NCBI GenBank assembly: GCA_964370715.1
Contig: CAYJKJ010000002.1
Coordinates: 1-64,000, forward strand
DNA length: 64,000 bases
Origin: CAYJAY01 sp964370715
GTDB taxonomy: Bacteria; Bacillota; Clostridia; Oscillospirales; Ruminococcaceae
Reading direction: 5' to 3'
Shown here in pieces: positions 17,306 to 26,070 of this stretch. Position numbers and translations under genes: made by a program. How positions within the stretch are numbered: the stretch's first letter is position 1; every line of letters starts with the position of its first letter. The notes beneath the pieces were generated by a model. That model had not been told where the DNA came from. It saw nothing but the letters and a program-made list of their open reading frames with translations, and made no database searches.

Positions 17306-18433
17306 TTATTTTATTTCGTTTAAACAAACAGTTCTGCTTCCCTCTTTTGCCGAAAGGTATCCCATCTCTATTACAGCTTGTGATCTATAAGCTTCGTCAA
17401 GTGTCGGGGTTTCAGGCATAACAACTTTTCCGGCAACAATATTAAACAACATATTCATCGCTGATGCCGAATGTGTGTTTAACATGGTTCCCATATCAAA
17501 CATCGGCCTAGGATATATCATCTGCAGATGTTTTCCCCAATCAGTATTAGGGGTAAACGGCCCTATATATTCTTTTTGTTTTGTATAGTCATACACCTTC
17601 AAAAATCCACCCGAAATGAGATCAATAAATATATGTCCTTTTGAACAAAAAATTTCGATATAGTTTCTCGGGCTAACTCCTGCAGCGATTCTTGATGTTT
17701 CTATCCCACCCTTAACGCCATCTTCAAGCGTTAGATCCATAAACGACCATTCATCATTTGTAACGCTAACCTTTTTAGTTAGGGTGTCATCTGTAAACCG
17801 TTCCTTAAAGTATGTCGAGGTCCGACAACTAACTGAAGACGGCTCACCAATCAGAAATCTTATAAGGTCCGCAACGTGCACACCGGTATCCATTAAACTT
17901 CCACCGGCAGATTGATCCTTTTGAAGCCTCCAATTAACCGGTCTGTTTGGGTTTAAATAAGAATTGTTTAATATAACAGCTTTAAAATTTATAACCTCTC
18001 CGAGTTCGCCGCTTTGCAACAGTTCTCTTGCCGCAGCTACTTTAGGTTGAAACCGCATAACAAGCGCCGTTTGGTTAACAAGACCTGCTCGTTCTGCAGC
18101 AGTTGCTATCTCTTTTGCTTCGCCTAGCGTTTGAGCTATCGGTTTTTCAAGATAGATATGTTTTTTGTTTTCTATCGCTGTCATCGCCTGCGTATAGTGC
18201 AGAAAATCCGGCGTGCAGATATCAACCATATCTATGTTTTCGTTTTTAGCCATAAAATCATAGTTTGATGTAATCTCTTTGAACCAACTGTTGTCGGTAA
18301 CCGAGCTAGAACATAGCGTATATAGTTGAGGGTTAATATCGATCGGCGTTGTCTCCGCCATAGCTCTATATGCAATTGCGTGTGTTTTGCCGATAAACCC
18401 ATAGCCGCAAAGCCCAACATTAATGTTTTTCAT
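17306..18433 (-). CDS. Gfo/Idh/MocA family oxidoreductase
   Basis: NAD(P)-dependent sugar or cyclitol dehydrogenase, 375 aa. The N-terminal Rossmann domain has NVGLCGYGFIGKTHAIAYRA (GxGxxG), VDICTPDFLH and YLEKPIA (catalytic Lys of EKPxA). The C-terminal domain has AGGSLMDTGVHVADLIRFL, the canonical substrate-site segment with Asp/His. The ATG at 18433 has GAAAGGG upstream. It opens the three-gene subset oxidoreductase, isomerase, oxidoreductase; a 114-bp gap separates it from the alcohol dehydrogenase end. Confidence 0.92.
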   Translation of the reverse strand: MKNINVGLCGYGFIGKTHAIAYRAMAETTPIDINPQLYTLCSSSVTDNSWFKEITSNYDFMAKNENIDMVDICTPDFLHYTQAMTAIENKKHIYLEKPIAQTLGEAKEIATAAERAGLVNQTALVMRFQPKVAAARELLQSGELGEVINFKAVILNNSYLNPNRPVNWRLQKDQSAGGSLMDTGVHVADLIRFLIGEPSSVSCRTSTYFKERFTDDTLTKKVSVTNDEWSFMDLTLEDGVKGGIETSRIAAGVSPRNYIEIFCSKGHIFIDLISGGFLKVYDYTKQKEYIGPFTPNTDWGKHLQMIYPRPMFDMGTMLNTHSASAMNMLFNIVAGKVVMPETPTLDEAYRSQAVIEMGYLSAKEGSRTVCLNEIK

Positions 18434-18592
18434 AATAGCATCCATCCCTTTCTTGTTGTTTTGCCCGTTTTGCCACAATAATTTTTATAGCAGCAAAATT
18501 TCGGTTATCCTTTTACCCGAAAAGCACAAAACTCATGTTTGAAACAAGTTTCAAACTATTCTCTCATTGCCTTTAAAAGATTTAGTTCTAAA

Positions 18593-19765
18593 TTATTTGC
18601 AAGAAAGCTTAAGTATTTCTAGTATATCTTGTTTTGAAAGCGGAACAAGGCGCCCAACTACTCCGTTGCTGTCTTCATATATATCATCAGCAATCTCTTG
18701 AAGCTTTTCGTCCGTTATCTTGTCGCAAAGTTGCCGATAAGATGTTTCCATATTAACTTTTTCAAGCCACTTTTCAAAACACTCTATCCCCATTTTTGCC
18801 GCTAAAACATCGTCACGTTCTGTCACGCCGAAAATATTTCTAGCAAATCTTGCGAAAATCTCAGGAGATTTTTTATAGACATATCGCATCCAATTTGGGG
18901 TTATAACCCCAAGACCCGCTCCGTGGTGGGTGTCATAGAATGCTCCTATTCCTTCCTCAATTGTGTGGCAAGCCATATCGGGCAACCCTCTTCCTATCCT
19001 TGTAAGACCTGTTCCCCATGTCATCGCCGAAGTCCACATCAGTTCGCCATAATAAAACAGATCATATCCATGTTCTGCAAGTTCCGTAATGCATTCCATC
19101 GCCGCCAAAATAATTCCTTCAGAAAAGCGAAGTTGAAACGGCGAATTATATCCATTGAAATAGTATTCGAATGTATGGCTTAATACATCCATTGCTCCCC
19201 ACCGCATTATATTTGTCGGAAGATTTTGGGCATAATACGGATCTATAAACGAATATTCCGGATACATACTTAATGCCGCACAGGAGCTTTTCTTTTTAGT
19301 AACTTCATCTCTAATAACCGCAGTGTTGTTAAGTTCTGTTCCGGTTGCTGCAATCGTTGGAACGGTTATAACCGGAAGGCTTGCCGTTATCTCTTTTGTT
19401 TCTCCCCATAAAAAATCTTTAACATCTATTCCGGTAGCAGCGCTTGCCGCCGTCATTTTTGCACAGTCTAGCGCTGAACCTCCACCAAGAGCAACAATCG
19501 CCTCAACATCATTTTCGATACACATCTTTGTAGCGATCCTGACTGTTGATATCCGAGGGTTAGAATCAACGTTTTCCGTTAGAACAACCTTTATTCCATT
19601 GCCTGAAAGATCTTTATGGAGATCTTTAAAAAACTCCTCCGGTATACCTTTAGCGCATAACATTAATATCGTTTTATATTGTTTTGCAAGGGTGCTTCCG
19701 ATTTTATTTCGCACACCTTGGCCAAACTCAATTTTAACTGGATTTTGAAAGCTTAGTATCTGCAT
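18593..19765 (-). CDS. iron-containing alcohol dehydrogenase
   Basis: Group III (Fe) alcohol dehydrogenase, 390 aa, nearest in look to the butanol dehydrogenase branch. NAD(P) motif LGGGSALDCAK, then AATGTELNN, metal ligands in GAMDVLSHTFEYYF and HTIEEGIGAFYDTHHGAGLG. The ATG at 19765 has GGAGG upstream. It follows livF by 40 bp, so it is in the transporter operon and likely oxidises or reduces a metabolite of the imported compound. Confidence 0.93.
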   Translation of the reverse strand: MQILSFQNPVKIEFGQGVRNKIGSTLAKQYKTILMLCAKGIPEEFFKDLHKDLSGNGIKVVLTENVDSNPRISTVRIATKMCIENDVEAIVALGGGSALDCAKMTAASAATGIDVKDFLWGETKEITASLPVITVPTIAATGTELNNTAVIRDEVTKKKSSCAALSMYPEYSFIDPYYAQNLPTNIMRWGAMDVLSHTFEYYFNGYNSPFQLRFSEGIILAAMECITELAEHGYDLFYYGELMWTSAMTWGTGLTRIGRGLPDMACHTIEEGIGAFYDTHHGAGLGVITPNWMRYVYKKSPEIFARFARNIFGVTERDDVLAAKMGIECFEKWLEKVNMETSYRQLCDKITDEKLQEIADDIYEDSNGVVGRLVPLSKQDILEILKLSCK

Positions 19766-19805
19766 AACATTCCTCCATTCTGCCACAAGATGGCATCTTT
19801 ATTTA

Positions 19806-20510
19806 TTAACCCCCAAGATACGCTTCAAGAATTTCTTGTTTTTGTAGAAGTTCTTTTCCCGTTCCTTCAAATCGAATGTTCCCAACTTCAAGAACATATC
19901 CCCTATCGGCACAAGAAAGAGCCATAACTGCATTTTGCTCAACAAGCAAAACCGTTACCCCTTGTTTTCTTATCTCTAGTATCAGTTCAAAAATCTTTTC
20001 GGTTAAAAGCGGCGAAAGCCCAAGAGAAGGTTCATCCAACATCAATAGCTTCGGGTTGCTCATCAAAGCCCTTCCGATAGCCAACATCTGTTGTTCTCCG
20101 CCCGACAGGGTTGAACCTGCTTGATAATGGCGTTCTTTTAGTATTGGGAACAACGAATACACCCTGTCGAAAGCTGCTTCGATCTCGCCTTTTGGGCAGG
20201 TATAAGCGCCGACTCTCAGATTTTCCCAAACACTTAGTTTAGGGAAAATGCTCCTTCCTTCGGGGCAAAGAACTATTCCTTCAGTAACAAGTTTATTAGC
20301 TTTTATTTTGGAGATATCTTGATTTTCATATAAAATCTCGCCGTTTTTTGTCTTTAGTATGCCGGCAATCGACTTTAACAATGTGCTTTTACCGGCGCCG
20401 TTGCTACCTATAAGAGCAACAATCTCGCTTTTATTAACATCAATACACACATCCCAAAGCGCATGAATAGGCCCATAGAAAGCATTTAGGTTAGTTACTT
20501 TTAGCAACAT
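19806..20510 (-). CDS. livF: Liv-type ABC transporter ATP-binding protein LivF
   Basis: ATPase of a HAAT-family importer. Walker A GSNGAGKSTLL, signature LSGGEQQMLAIGRAL, Walker B LLMLDEPSLGLSP and the family's C-terminal ILEAYLGG ending. 234 aa, typical. The ATG at 20510 lies inside the end of livG and has AAGGAGG upstream, a 20-nt overlap that couples the two ATPases. Confidence 0.95.
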   Translation of the reverse strand: MLLKVTNLNAFYGPIHALWDVCIDVNKSEIVALIGSNGAGKSTLLKSIAGILKTKNGEILYENQDISKIKANKLVTEGIVLCPEGRSIFPKLSVWENLRVGAYTCPKGEIEAAFDRVYSLFPILKERHYQAGSTLSGGEQQMLAIGRALMSNPKLLMLDEPSLGLSPLLTEKIFELILEIRKQGVTVLLVEQNAVMALSCADRGYVLEVGNIRFEGTGKELLQKQEILEAYLGG

Positions 20511-21273
20511 TTTGACTGCCTCCTTTTCCAAAATAAGCTTCTATAACTTTAGGGTCTTTTTGAACAACAGAAGCTTCTCCAAAGCTGAGCATCTCTCCAT
20601 GATCCATAACATAAACATAATCCGAAATACTCATAACCAGTTTCATGTCATGTTCTATTAAAAAAATTGTGTTTCCTTCTTTGCAAAGTGTTTTAATATA
20701 ATTGCTTAATTCCTCGGTTTCGTGCGGATTAAGCCCCGCAGCCGGTTCATCCAACAACAAAATCTTAGGCTCGCTAACAAGTGCCCTTGCAATCTCAAGC
20801 CTTTTTTGCATACCATACGGCAACGAAGAACAGATAGTATCTTTATATGGTAAAAGCCCTATCTTTTCAAGCGCATTAATCGATTTTTCAAGCGCCAAAC
20901 GTTCTTGGCTTTTTCGACTAGCAGTGTTAAACACGGCGTTTATGCCATTATATGAAATCTTTGATTGATAACCAACCAACACGTTTTCAAGCACCGTCAT
21001 TTTTCCAAAAAGGCGCAGATTTTGAAATGTTCTGCTCATGCCTTTTGCTATTCTATTGTGGGTAGGAACGCTATTTATATTTTGTCCGTCTAAAACAACA
21101 TTACCCTCATCCGCATCATAAAATCCGGTCAAGAGATTAAACAGCGTTGTTTTTCCCGCACCGTTCGGCCCTATAAGGCTGACGATGCTATTTTTTTCGA
21201 CAGATAAACTCATGTTGTTAACTGCCACAAGCCCACCGAACCTTTTGCAAATTCCTTTTGCTTCTAACAACAT
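20491..21273 (-). CDS. livG: Liv-type ABC transporter ATP-binding protein LivG
   Basis: Second ATPase of the importer. Walker A GPNGAGKTTLFNLLTGF, LivG-specific SRTFQNLRLFGKMTVLENVL, signature LPYGMQKRLEIARAL, Walker B ILLLDEPAAGLNPHE. The signature has GMQKR rather than GxQQR, which is common in this family. 260 aa. Starts 4 bp after livM. Confidence 0.95.
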   Translation of the reverse strand: MLLEAKGICKRFGGLVAVNNMSLSVEKNSIVSLIGPNGAGKTTLFNLLTGFYDADEGNVVLDGQNINSVPTHNRIAKGMSRTFQNLRLFGKMTVLENVLVGYQSKISYNGINAVFNTASRKSQERLALEKSINALEKIGLLPYKDTICSSLPYGMQKRLEIARALVSEPKILLLDEPAAGLNPHETEELSNYIKTLCKEGNTIFLIEHDMKLVMSISDYVYVMDHGEMLSFGEASVVQKDPKVIEAYFGKGGSQNVAKSN

Positions 21274-21277
21274 CTTA

Positions 21278-22258
21278 TCAACCCTCGTCTTTCTGGATAG
21301 GTTTTTTAAATCTTTCTTTCAACTTTCTAAACCATGCATAATTGTTCCAATCAACCGTCTTCAACAGCATCATAGAAACAAGCAAAATGCCATAGGTTAA
21401 CATTCTATAATCGGAAAAGCCCCTGAGTAGTTCAGGCAAAACCGTTAAAAGAATCGCAGATATAATCGACCCCACCATATTTCCAAGACCTCCAAGAACA
21501 ACCATGCTGAGTATTGCGGTCGATTCATCGCCTACAAACTTTGAAGGATCGATAAACAACATAAAATGGGCATAGACAGATCCTGCAATTCCCGCAACAA
21601 ACGAAGAAATAGCAAACGCTTTGATCTTATCTTTATAAACATCAACCCCCATAGCGCTCGCCGCTATTTCATCATCCCTGATAGCTCTCAAATTACGACC
21701 GAATTTAGAGGTCAGAAGCCTGTTGAAAACGCCTAGAACAATAAAACAACAAACTATAACGATGATGTAGAACAACGAAGGATCTCGAAACTCTATACCA
21801 AAAATCACCGGAGCCGGTATACCGACAAGACCCATAGGTCCTCTTGTTAAGTCGATCCAGTTAAGCAAAACTATATACACAATCTGCCCGAACCCTAGTG
21901 TTACTATCGCAAGATACCCTCCCGACAGTTTCATAGATGGAACGGCAACCAGATAACCAATTAGACCCGCAAAAAGCCCCGCAATAATAAGGCAAAGAAC
22001 AAAATTCAAATCCGCTTTAAGGGATAATAAAGCGGATGTATATGCTCCTATCCCAAAAAAAGCAGCATGACCCAATGAAACTTGCCCTGCAACCCCCGAA
22101 ACAAAATTAAGCGAAGTCGCAAGAAGAGTGTATATTCCTCCAAACACTGCAAGTCGCATATAAAACCGAGAAAGCCCTAGCAACGGTAATGCCAATATGA
22201 TAACCAAACATATTAAAAATAGAATCTTCTTTCTGTTTAATTTAAGTTTTTGTTTCAT
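21278..22258 (-). CDS. livM: Liv-type ABC transporter permease LivM
   Basis: Inner-membrane permease with about ten hydrophobic segments. VAGQVSLGHAAFFGIGAYTS and GGYLAIVTLGFGQIVYIVL are hallmarks of LivM; IRDDEIAASAMGVD is the cytoplasmic coupling loop. 326 aa. The ATG at 22258 has GAAGG upstream and sits 4 bp after the livH stop. Confidence 0.94.
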   Translation of the reverse strand: MKQKLKLNRKKILFLICLVIILALPLLGLSRFYMRLAVFGGIYTLLATSLNFVSGVAGQVSLGHAAFFGIGAYTSALLSLKADLNFVLCLIIAGLFAGLIGYLVAVPSMKLSGGYLAIVTLGFGQIVYIVLLNWIDLTRGPMGLVGIPAPVIFGIEFRDPSLFYIIVIVCCFIVLGVFNRLLTSKFGRNLRAIRDDEIAASAMGVDVYKDKIKAFAISSFVAGIAGSVYAHFMLFIDPSKFVGDESTAILSMVVLGGLGNMVGSIISAILLTVLPELLRGFSDYRMLTYGILLVSMMLLKTVDWNNYAWFRKLKERFKKPIQKDEG

Positions 22259-22262
22259 ATTA

Positions 22263-23147
22263 TTACACCTTCTTTTGCAATGGTTTTCCAAGCAATCCAT
22301 TCGGACGAACCAGAAGCACGATGACCAACGCCAAAAAAGCTGAAAGATCTCTTAAACTTGTGCTAATATATGCGGCCGTAAACACTTCTGCCGCAGCAAT
22401 GATAATAGAACCTAGAACAGCACCGCCAAGATTTCCGATTCCTCCAAGAACAGTTGCGGCAAACGTTTTTAATCCAAAAGATGTTCCGATTCCAATATCA
22501 ACACTTTGATAGTTCATGCAAACAAAAATTCCGGAAACAGCGGCGATAGCAGAGCCGATAAAAAATGTCATCGACACAACGCCATCAACAGAAATCCCCA
22601 TAAGCTCGGTTGCATCATAGTTTTGGGCTGTGGCGCGCATAGCCATTCCCCATTTTGTTTTTCTTATAAACACGCTTAATAAGATTAATAGCACCGCCGA
22701 AACAACCACAATAACTATCTGCATATAACTTATATTCACTCCCGAAAAAGTTACATATTCTCCGGGATATAGTGTCTGATAGGGGAGCGTTTCGCTCCCC
22801 ATAGACAAAAACATAATGTTTTGTAAAACAATAGATGTTCCTATTGTGGAAATTAAGGAGGCGAATTTAGGTTGATTGTTCAGTCTAAGCGGTCTTAACG
22901 TCAGTTTTTCTATGAGTATTCCAAGAAGCCCCGTCAGACAAACCGCTAATATAAAGGCAATCCAGCCGGGCAAACCAACAAGGTTGGTTAAAATATAGAA
23001 CAAAAACGCTCCAACCATGAAAACCGATGCGTGCGAAAAGTTAATCAGCTCTAGCACACCAAACACCATTGAATATCCTATTGCTGTCAATGCATAAACG
23101 CTTCCTAAAGCAACTACGCTGACAAGCTGTTGAGATAAAAATTCCAT
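22263..23147 (-). CDS. livH: Liv-type ABC transporter permease LivH
   Basis: Permease partner of LivM, 294 aa. ALGSVYALTAIGYSMVFGVL and ELINFSHASVFMVGAF mark LivH, followed by the coupling loop MRATAQNYDATELMGISVD. Starts 27 bp after livK. Confidence 0.95.
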   Translation of the reverse strand: MEFLSQQLVSVVALGSVYALTAIGYSMVFGVLELINFSHASVFMVGAFLFYILTNLVGLPGWIAFILAVCLTGLLGILIEKLTLRPLRLNNQPKFASLISTIGTSIVLQNIMFLSMGSETLPYQTLYPGEYVTFSGVNISYMQIVIVVVSAVLLILLSVFIRKTKWGMAMRATAQNYDATELMGISVDGVVSMTFFIGSAIAAVSGIFVCMNYQSVDIGIGTSFGLKTFAATVLGGIGNLGGAVLGSIIIAAAEVFTAAYISTSLRDLSAFLALVIVLLVRPNGLLGKPLQKKV

Positions 23148-23174
23148 ATAAACCTCCTATAATTATGCACCTTT

Positions 23175-24353
23175 CTAAAATTCAGCCAAAACCCATTCGC
23201 CATCTTTAACCATGATGGGTACGCTATTTTTTTCAGGAACTCTGTCGGTGTAGACCGATGTGCTGGTCAAGCCTTCCCATGTTTCAATCTTTAGAAGTTC
23301 TTCATATAGAGATTCTCTTGTTGTTGCGCCGTTTTCAAAAGCATATGCTAACATCGACATACATTCATAAGCTTGCGCTGCAAATTGGTTTGCTGTGTTT
23401 CCGCCGCTAGCTTCTGAGAAAAGCTTCGAAAACTCTTGAACGCCTTCATCGGGGTTATCTGCAAAGTATAGCGTGCTAACATAGAAACCTTCTGCGGAAT
23501 CTCCTGCAAGCGTTAAGAACTCATCTGAATATGATGTGCTTAAGTTTGCAAAGTTTGTGTCTTCAAATCCCATTTGCTCAGCTTGTTTTAAGATGTTTGC
23601 AACATCTTTATATTGTGCCGAAATCATAATTGTTTCGGGATTTGCTTCTTTTAGTTTTGAAAGCATCGGTGTGAAATCGTTAACTTGTCCTTCATTAAAG
23701 CTTTCAGCAGCGACAAGCTCAACATCCGGATATTTTGCGATCTGCTCATTCAAAAGATCATATCCCGAAAGACCGGCGTCGTTGTTTAGATATACATAAG
23801 CGATTTTTTGAGATTCTAGACCTTCGATAACCATTTTTGCAAAGTTGCGCATTTCATCTGCAACACTCGCTTGAAGCCATGCATAATCACTAACGGTAGG
23901 AATATCAACGTGTGATGCCGCCGGAACCATCTGAACCATTTTGTTTTCGCCATATATCGGCGCACTAGCTAGCACGCTTGTGCTTGCAAATCCACCAATA
24001 ACCGCAACATATTTCTCTTCATCGCAGATTCTTTGAGCCAAATTTGAAGCTTCAGCATTGTCGCCACGATCGTCGAAAATATCGAGAACTATCTCTCTTC
24101 CGTCGATTCCGCCGGCTTGATTAACTTGGTCCACTTTAATCTGAACCGCAGTTTGGAAATACTCTCCGTAGAGTGCTTGGTTTCCTGTGATTGGAACCGC
24201 AAGAGCTACATAAATTGGTTCGCTACTTTGGATATTGTCTTGAGCGACATCTTCGTTTCCACTGTTGTCGGGGGTTTCTTGAGTTGTAGAACAACCGGAA
24301 AATGCAACCAACACCATAGTTGCGACAAGTATAAGCGCTAATAGTTTCTTCAT
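23175..24353 (-). CDS. livK: Liv-type periplasmic-binding lipoprotein
   Basis: Substrate-binding lipoprotein of the importer, 392 aa. Signal peptide with lipobox VAFSGCS (Cys about 21), then an acidic linker and a two-lobed Peripla_BP_6 domain (VALAVPITGNQALYGEYFQT, QVNQAGGIDGREI, GGFASTSVLASAPI). Members bind branched-chain amino acids, amides, urea or aromatic acids; the catabolic neighbours suggest a ligand other than leucine. The ATG at 24353 has GGAGG upstream. First gene of the livKHMGF run. Confidence 0.93.
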   Translation of the reverse strand: MKKLLALILVATMVLVAFSGCSTTQETPDNSGNEDVAQDNIQSSEPIYVALAVPITGNQALYGEYFQTAVQIKVDQVNQAGGIDGREIVLDIFDDRGDNAEASNLAQRICDEEKYVAVIGGFASTSVLASAPIYGENKMVQMVPAASHVDIPTVSDYAWLQASVADEMRNFAKMVIEGLESQKIAYVYLNNDAGLSGYDLLNEQIAKYPDVELVAAESFNEGQVNDFTPMLSKLKEANPETIMISAQYKDVANILKQAEQMGFEDTNFANLSTSYSDEFLTLAGDSAEGFYVSTLYFADNPDEGVQEFSKLFSEASGGNTANQFAAQAYECMSMLAYAFENGATTRESLYEELLKIETWEGLTSTSVYTDRVPEKNSVPIMVKDGEWVLAEF

Positions 24354-24491
24354 AATACAATCCTCCAAATATAATTTTTTTATTTCAGTTTGAAACCCTT
24401 AACCGCATCTATCTTTTAAATGTATACGTTTATGTGTTTCAATTACTGTGCATTATTATGTGTTCTGATCGATTTTTTTATCAAATTCGCC

Positions 24492-24618
24492 ATCATAAGT
24501 TATGTTATGTAAGTTATACTACACCATCATATCCGTTTTGTCAATATATTTATTGAAAATTTATTATTTTTGTTGACAAATACTATTTTTGATGATAATA
24601 TTTTTAATCATAAGTTAT
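24492..24618. promoter_or_regulatory. divergent promoters and shared 12-bp repeat, livK / UroD-like gene
   Basis: Minus-strand promoter TTGACA (24539-24544), 17 bp, TAGTAT (24516-24521) for livK; plus-strand promoter TTGACA (24573-24578), 17 bp, TAATAT (24596-24601) for the UroD-like gene. The 12-mer ATCATAAGTTAT occurs at 24492-24503 and again at 24607-24618, each just downstream of one -10 element, as expected for operators of one repressor. The regulator may be the nearby ROK protein, but that is inference. Confidence 0.65.
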
Positions 24619-24653
24619 TTTAATTAAGTAATTGAAATGTTAGGGAGGATTGT

Positions 24654-25595
24654 ATGAACAAAAGAGAAAGAATGAAGGCAGCATTCGAAAAAACTCAAAT
24701 GGATTGTCTGCCTGCTGCTTTTTGGCACCATTTCGACGCACGAGATCCTAAAGATTTAATTGAAGGTCATGTAGATTTTTTCAAAAAGACCGATATGGAT
24801 TTTATTAAAATAATGTATGAGTATATGTTTAATATGCCGGATAAGGTCGAAAAGGTTTCTGATTGGTATAAAATAAAGCCGAAGGGTAAAGATTGTATAC
24901 AATATAAAAACCAGGTCGAAATAATAAAAGGAGTCCTAGACAGGATAGGAAGCGAAGCAATGTCGTTCACTACTATGTTTAACTCTATGAAGATGGCGGC
25001 ATGGTGTGTTGGCGATGCCGGGCTTATGGCACACATTAAAGAAGATAAGCAAGCCGTTAAACACGCTTTAAATGTATTCTCAGAAGTTTTGACCGAATGG
25101 ATGGACGGTTTTCTTGAAACAGGGCTTGACGGAATATTTTATTCAGCACAGTTCGGAGAAGTTGGCCGTTTTGATAAAAGCGAATGGAGCGAACTCGTAG
25201 AGCCATACGATAAAAAGCTTTTAAATCATATTAAAAGTAAAGACAAGTATATAATGCTTCATCTTTGCGGCGAACCTGAATTTGAGTTCAAAGTTCATAT
25301 CGATCGATATGCAAACTATCCAATGGATATGATAAACTGGGCTATCCACGCTAACAACTACGAGCTAGAACGTGGAATAGATCTTTTCAACGTTCCTGTA
25401 ATGGGCGGGCTTGACAATCGCGGAATAATGGTTAACGGGGATTTTGCAAGCCTTGACAGCAAAATCGAACAGCTACATTCAAAATATTCAAAACACGGTT
25501 TTGTTCTCGGCGCTGATTGTTCTGTTCAAGAAGGATATCAAGTCGAACTAATGGCCCATGCAATTCAAAAAGCCCATTCGATCAAAGCAACCTAA
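24654..25595 (+). CDS. uroporphyrinogen decarboxylase (URO-D) family protein
   Basis: 313-aa URO-D superfamily TIM barrel. Start MNKRERMKAAFEKTQMDCLP resembles MtaA/CmuA-type members (NKRERVxAAL...D), with MLHLCGEPEFEF (metal-binding His/Cys pair as in corrinoid methyltransferases) and VPVMGGLDNRGIMVNGD near the end. It is not expected to be the haem enzyme: no hem genes are nearby, and the family includes methyltransferases and uncharacterised catabolic proteins. GGAGG precedes the ATG. Paired with a VOC gene 12 bp downstream. Confidence 0.8.
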   Translation: MNKRERMKAAFEKTQMDCLPAAFWHHFDARDPKDLIEGHVDFFKKTDMDFIKIMYEYMFNMPDKVEKVSDWYKIKPKGKDCIQYKNQVEIIKGVLDRIGSEAMSFTTMFNSMKMAAWCVGDAGLMAHIKEDKQAVKHALNVFSEVLTEWMDGFLETGLDGIFYSAQFGEVGRFDKSEWSELVEPYDKKLLNHIKSKDKYIMLHLCGEPEFEFKVHIDRYANYPMDMINWAIHANNYELERGIDLFNVPVMGGLDNRGIMVNGDFASLDSKIEQLHSKYSKHGFVLGADCSVQEGYQVELMAHAIQKAHSIKAT

Positions 25596-25607
25596 TCAGG
25601 AGGAAAT

Positions 25608-25994
25608 ATGAGTTTTCATCATGTTGCATTAAACGTCCACAACATAGAGCAAAGCACAAATTTCTATACCAATGTTTTTGGCATGAAAATATTCGGGCGT
25701 TGGAAACACATCGACAAAAACATCGTAATGCTTGAAATTCCTCAAGGAGGGTTTTTGGAGCTACACGAAGTTATAGATGATTTCAAAAGTTCAGATCAAT
25801 TTTGGCATATAAGTTTTTCGCCAAAAGATATAAACGATTGCTATAAACTCGCTCTTGAACATGGGGCAACAGAAGATAGACCTCCGTTTATGACTGTGAT
25901 TAAATCATACGACCGAGATATTAAGGTTAAAATAGCATGGCTATTTGGACCCGAACAGGAAAAAATCGAGCTGTTTTGCCCAATCGCAGAATAA
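25608..25994 (+). CDS. VOC (glyoxalase/bleomycin resistance fold) protein
   Basis: 128-aa vicinal-oxygen-chelate protein. MSFHHVALNVHNIEQSTNFY gives the first metal His and the usual opening, LEIPQGGFLELHEV the Glu-bearing strand, HISFSPKDINDCY the second half's His, and EQEKIELFCP the closing strand. Such proteins act as epimerases, lyases or dioxygenases. AGGAGG precedes the ATG; the stop is followed by a strong bidirectional terminator. The substrate is unknown; context points to the pathway of the divergent operon. Confidence 0.87.
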   Translation: MSFHHVALNVHNIEQSTNFYTNVFGMKIFGRWKHIDKNIVMLEIPQGGFLELHEVIDDFKSSDQFWHISFSPKDINDCYKLALEHGATEDRPPFMTVIKSYDRDIKVKIAWLFGPEQEKIELFCPIAE

Positions 25995-26002
25995 AACATA
26001 AA

Positions 26003-26057
26003 AACACCTTGCTTAAGTTGTGCTACTAGCACCACAAATGCAAGGTGTTATTTTTTT
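26003..26057. terminator. bidirectional terminator
   Basis: AACACCTTGC (26003-26012) with GCAAGGTGTT (26040-26049) and an inner GTGCT/AGCAC stem, T-runs on both sides. It separates the convergent VOC and ROK genes. Confidence 0.88.
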
Positions 26058-26070
26058 ATTAGATTATAAT

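Noticed and set aside
24654..25595. Haem-biosynthetic uroporphyrinogen decarboxylase (hemE)
   Set aside because: The sequence resembles MtaA/CmuA-type members with a His-Cys metal motif, and no haem genes are nearby.
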